DNA from: Lunularia cruciata
Taxonomy: Eukaryota > Streptophyta > Marchantiopsida > Lunulariales > Lunulariaceae
DNA: 64,000 bases
Assembly: GCA_948567375.1 (NCBI GenBank)
Contig: OX419757.1
Location: 75,771,836-75,835,835 of the forward strand
Direction of reading: 5' to 3'
Shown here: positions 59,179 through 64,000 of the stretch, in pieces
Numbering within the stretch: the stretch's first letter is position 1
Layout: each line of letters starts with the position of its first letter
Notes under the pieces: generated by a model
What the model was told of the DNA's origin: nothing
What the model saw: the letters and a program-made list of their open reading frames with translations, nothing else
The model's database searches: none
Position numbers and translations under genes: made by a program

Positions 59179-62070
59179 CTTCTTTTGTAACACCATACAT
59201 CATTCTTGTCCTGTCCTTTTACTTTTCTTAAGTTTAGTGTCAATATCATGTAGTGAATAATGGTCTTTTTTTCGTTAGAGTAACTCAATCATGCCTTTGT
59301 ACTTACGAGTTAATTTTCCTATTGTATTTAGACAACTTACTTATTACAATGATATTGTCACATACAATATGCTTTCTTGTATTTGAGTGATATTTAAAAA
59401 AAAAGAGGTTTAATAATTATTCAAAGGTCTACATCCTCGTGAGTTATCAGTTGAGGTATATTAAGTTAAATTAATCAAAAAGATCTAAACCCCCGTGAGC
59501 TTTCAATTGCGGTATATAGTATATGGTACAGTATAATATATTGTATGAACATCTAAATGTTATCGGGTTTGATTCGTTAATTGTTTCAATTGAGCTTTCT
59601 TATTATAAATATTAAAAATTTCATCGTTAGCTTGGTTAATTATCTAATGGTGGCTCCAAAAGATCCAAGCAAATTTCATCTGATTATGCTTCACAAGTGA
59701 GTAGATAAAATTCTATTATATAGATAATATGTTATGAAATTATTTTACAATGGTAAGTTGTGTTTCTTGAGATTGCGCATTATCACACATAAATTTCTCA
59801 GTTCTTTTGTATCATGGGTATAACTGTATTTTATTTCCAAACTCTTAGCTTATGCTTTTTTAATGTGAATTTGACTTCCATTTAATAATTTATGGCTGAA
59901 AATATCTTTGCAATTTTCCTTAAAAATTGTCCAAATCCTAACATCCGACATACAAGATATCTAAATTTCCATCTTATAGCGCCTTATAAAAAATGGAATA
60001 CAAAAATTTATATAATTTTACTCTCATATTTAAGTAAGGTAAATATCCTTGATTTTTGAAATAGAATGATAGTGAAATTTTGTCTTATTGTTTTTCTTGC
60101 TATCTTTAAATTATAAACTAATTTATTGTACTTGGTTTTTATAACAAAGTGAGGCGGTTATCGTTTTCTATCATCTATGATTAATTAGTTGACTACCAAT
60201 TTTGGTAGTTTATATGACAGTATGACATACACTTCAAAGCCTTGAAAGGATCTTGCTAAGGGAGGTATATTTGTCGTGAATGCAGATCATCAAGGCTAAA
60301 GCTTCCGTGACGATTTTTTGTTTTTATAGTGACATTGTCTATGATTGATATATATCTCAAATATTATGATGATATATATTTAATTTATCCAAACTCAAAT
60401 CTATATTAAAAATATCATCCTTCAATACGAATGTCGCTTATGTCGAAGTGTTGTGCTCCTCAAGATGTTTATATATTGATTTTTTTATATAAAGAAACTC
60501 TTATTTAATTTGAAACTTTCCATAATTGCACTTTACCGGTTGTTATATATACTTGGGGAAATGTCATAAATAGTAAGGTTGCTGGTACGGGAGAGGATGC
60601 TGGGTCGGGAGAGGGGAGGCCGTGCCCGTCTTTCGGGTTTCACGGGTGAGGTAATCGATCTACAATGTGAGCGTTGAAGTGTTGGAAGTGCAGTAGATTC
60701 ATGAACAGAATTATCCTGGAGAACGTCAGCGATGCGCTGACGATGGAGAATTTTGATGAAAGAGGCATGTCTCCTGCATGCATAGAACTCGATGGCGATT
60801 TGTATTTCTTTCCATCTCTTCTTCAAGGTGGCCCGTATGTTCCAATGTATGTAATCAACTCATTTTGAAGCTGCGGTTCCATTTGAGCATTATACCACGG
60901 CCTCTACGTCCAAAACTTTAACTGATTTGTATAAATCTCGAATTTAAAGTATCACACGCTCCATCATCTTATCGCGTAGAATCTTTGAGTTCCAATCCTG
61001 CTCCTGGAACGTTGTTCTTGAGTTTTCGAGATTCAATTCAGATGTAAACCTTCAATTGGCTTAAATGGATCCTTTCCTCGCCAATCACAGTGCTGACTGC
61101 TCAGATTGTACAGAGGCCCTGATTCGATGGCACTATAATGGACGAACTAAATCCTTGAACGGGTAAACGAAGTGCAACAAGTGCTTATCAGACTTGAGGA
61201 TGTATGAGCTTCCGCGAGAAATGAAATGATCAAAGGTCTTTTAGCAGTTACGAAAAATTACATGTTCCTCTTCTTGTTCGCTAACAAGGACGTGCTTCTG
61301 GAATCTACTAGTCAAAACTACTTGCATAACTTATAATGTCCTCTGGAGTAAGTATCTGACCTACCTCCTAATAAACAGAACGCATGAGGATTTATAATCA
61401 ATTTCAGTTTGTGACAACCAGAGCTTTCTGGCTTCATAATGAATCACGCTTGAAATACATCTCTGAGTGAAGACGTGCTACTCGTATGCAAAGAATTTGA
61501 CCAACTGACTATGAAGTCATCCCTAGACAACGATGAGCTCGTCTGGGACGACTTCATCTACTTAACCATGGAAGGAAATTTAACTATCATAGTAATCAAA
61601 ACAGCCTTTTGATTTCCGGTATGCACCAGACTCAAACAGTTTAAGACTGTCGAATCCTGGTCCCGTCGAGAATGGAACTCTATATCAAGTAGTCTATTCA
61701 TGAACAGACGACCCTAAGCCCAATCTTCGTCCTTCAGGTTTGGATTCCCCAAGTACTGCTCAGGGCCAGGTGTAAAACACTAACCAACGTTCGCGATGCT
61801 ACCGGCGACTTCGACTGTGGACAATAATTCAGATTACTAGATAGATAGTTCCACCGCTCCCATCCAGATGACATTTATCTGTTCCACGACAGTTACCAGC
61901 GACAGTTACCAGCGACCAGCCAATGGAACTAGACTGGTCCTTATTGTAGACCCGCGGAACTCGAAAGAAGGGCACGGCCTCCACTCTCCCTTACAAAAGT
62001 AATATTAAGGTTCAGCAAAACCCAAGGTTATATTTTTAAATAATGAATTGAATAGGGTAAGTTGTAATAC
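59179..62070. other. AT-rich region without recognised gene
   Basis: Short frames only (for example 60533-60826 minus, 60674-60868 plus), no motif recognised. A 13-bp unit CGACAGTTACCAG is repeated at about 61888-61914. Confidence 0.5.
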
Positions 62071-62164
62071 TACTTCTTGTTACCTTTTTTTTCTCTCCCT
62101 TGGCTTGATGGGGGGTCTTTCCATCCTTCTTTTTTCCTACGCGGTCGCCTTTTACTTCTTGTTA
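62071..62164 (+). mobile_element. 70-bp LINE tail insertion with 12-bp TSD
   Basis: Only the last 70 bases of the LINE (62083-62152), from the second hairpin to CCTACGCGGTCGCC, flanked by TACTTCTTGTTA at 62071-62082 and 62153-62164. The perfect flanking repeats fix the 3' end of the element family. Confidence 0.88.
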
Positions 62165-64000
62165 TTTTTTAATTAAAATTAATTAATTTCTTTTTGCTTG
62201 TTGAGGGTATTTTTGACATTTTATTTACATTTTTTCTCATTAAATTTTTGTAATGAATTAGTAGAAGATAATATATACTATTATCCTATCATAGAATTTA
62301 CGATCCAGCATTAATGCACTTTGTCATTCGTAGAGCGTTGGTGCTAACTTATTAACTCGTTAAAAAGCCCAGGTATCTTTAATTCCAGTACAAAATCTCA
62401 TTTCATTTATTAAAATTAACTCCATATAAACTCTAAGATGATTTATTCATTTATTTTTCTTTTTATATATATGCATGCTTCTATTTTGAAAGCATAAGTA
62501 AACATCTATGCCATATATAACACAAGAAAAAATTTGGATGACAAAGGTGTCTTTAAGAGAATTTGAATGGTAATATTTGAATAACAAATTCAATTTAAAA
62601 TTGAAAAAATAAATTGAAACATTGAATAAGACTTTTAATTTGAACTTGAAAATAATGAGATATTGCCTTTTCCTCTATGAAATGAAACTTAGTTGTATCA
62701 TTTTCTCTAAACCGACTTAAATATTAATCATAAATTATCTGTCAAATTTATTTCAATGTATAGTACACCTTCTTATATATTAGTTTATATTTATACTAAA
62801 AATATATAAATCCAAATCATGTTAAAATTTTCTAAGCTTTTATCTCACGGTGTGCTAAAAAAGTGTATTTCATATTATGAGGAAGATAAAATATTAAAAT
62901 CTTTACAATAAGAGTATAAAAGACTAGATTTTATGTTTATGATTAGCTCATGACCTAGAATGGAAAATTTTATATCAAGTTTAAAAGACCTTAATCACAT
63001 TAAGGTCTCACGTACCTATAATCATAAAATCCATCATAACAATAATACATCTATATATAGTGATAATCAAATAATTATTGTGTTTCTAGTAGGGAGGTGT
63101 GATTCTTGAACTTTTACAAACTTGGTAAGCAAACAAAAAGTATAGCATATTGTAATGGATAGTAGAAATCTCAAGTGAAACACAAGGTTTCAATCCTCAA
63201 TACTTTGATGTATCAAAGGAGCACATTGTCTTTATTATATAACAAGAGAACACACTCAATAAGAGCTACATCTTTGGATCAAAAAGATGAATTGGTGATA
63301 TTTTCATAAACTCTACCTTTTTATTAGCTATATGGATTGGTGACATGTTGATCCTTGTTCTATTTAGTTGGTTAAACAAGTTTGACCAAAGAGAATCTTT
63401 GGAGAATCTTACTTTAGGAAGCTCAGAACAACATGTGTTAGGTATTGTTGAAAAGATCTAGACAAGACAAACATGGGAAGAAAATGACATGTTTCTTGCA
63501 TTAAAAGGAACTTCCCTTTTTGTAGGTCTAATTTATTCATTTAAGCATCCAAAATTGGTTCTGAAATTTTCCAAGTATTTTTGAGTTTTACCATCAATGA
63601 TAGAAATACACTTCCATTTGGTCTACTTAGACAACCATATATAATATCTCTAAAAATTTTACTTAACCAATTTACACTTCTCAATAACCAATCTAGTTAA
63701 TAGTATTAAACATACATAAAAGTTTCTCAACTTCATCATAATTTATTCAAAGTTTCTATAATATCTTGAGTTCTCTTTGTTCATGTTATTGATCTTCTTT
63801 TATATTAGTTTACATCACAAATATAAAGACACCAATCATTCTATTTTTGTAATAGATGTTCTATTCAAGAGCCTTTGTGGATGTTATGAAGTCATGGTTA
63901 CTAATGCTTGTTCTAATGCTTTGGAAATTACTTTAATTAAAACTTAATTAATTTTCAATTGATTAAAGAATTGAGTAATTTCTACTCCCATCAAGTTAAT
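62165..64000. other. AT-rich region without recognised gene
   Basis: Very AT-rich, no open frame of note, and no repeat shared with the rest of the window that I could see. Confidence 0.5.

Overview
The window looks like nuclear DNA of a land plant. Three spliced or intact genes have clear plant relatives: a glycine-rich RNA-binding protein, the cation-diffusion-facilitator MTPC4, and the DREAM-complex subunit LIN37. A fourth spliced gene is unrecognised. The LTR element has the usual plant primer-binding site (tRNA-iMet type). A LINE with a C2H2 finger and a restriction-like endonuclease is not the usual LINE type of flowering plants, so a bryophyte, lycophyte, fern or similar lineage is possible; this is inference and the species cannot be fixed from the sequence.

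Layout. 1-2949: AT-rich, nothing recognised. 2950-6880: decayed, 3'-truncated Ty3/gypsy chromovirus. 6881-9278: no recognised gene. 9279-10101: TATA box, telo-box and single-exon glycine-rich RNA-binding protein gene. 10102-13094: no gene, one 105-bp LINE tail. 13095-18485 (minus): complete 12-exon MTPC4 gene. 19342-23060 (minus): near full-length RLE-type LINE between 10-bp target duplications. 23225-26293: degenerate Mutator-like element split by a solo LTR. 26294-29370: AT-rich with two more LINE tails. 29371-33411: 1.7-kb tandem duplication, its second unit interrupted by a solo LTR. 33311-34200: 5' fragment of a third chromovirus copy. 34929-35667: solo LTR. About 37050-47143 (plus): second near full-length LINE, interrupted by a chromovirus (38151-43778) and by a solo LTR (45140-45871). 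47967-about 49131 (minus): unrecognised spliced gene. 49922-55975 (plus): LIN37. 57890-59178: 5'-truncated LINE. 59179-64000: AT-rich DNA with one 70-bp LINE tail.

The ordinary genes lie in two islands (about 9-18.5 kb and 48-56 kb) separated by nested transposons. Insertion order can be read directly: the LINE was present first, then the chromovirus entered it (5-bp duplication), and separately a solo-LTR family entered it. After removing the insertions and duplicated bases the plus LINE is about 3.7 kb, like the uninterrupted minus copy. The chromovirus LTRs differ at 16 of 412 positions, 14 of them transitions, and nearly all its stops are explained by single C-to-T or G-to-A changes, as expected for methylated, silenced DNA.

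The most noteworthy system is the LINE: N-terminal C2H2 finger, reverse transcriptase, CCHC knuckle and endonuclease-like C-terminus, with a compact two-hairpin 3' end found seven times here, several times as a stand-alone 70-105-bp insertion with its own target duplication.
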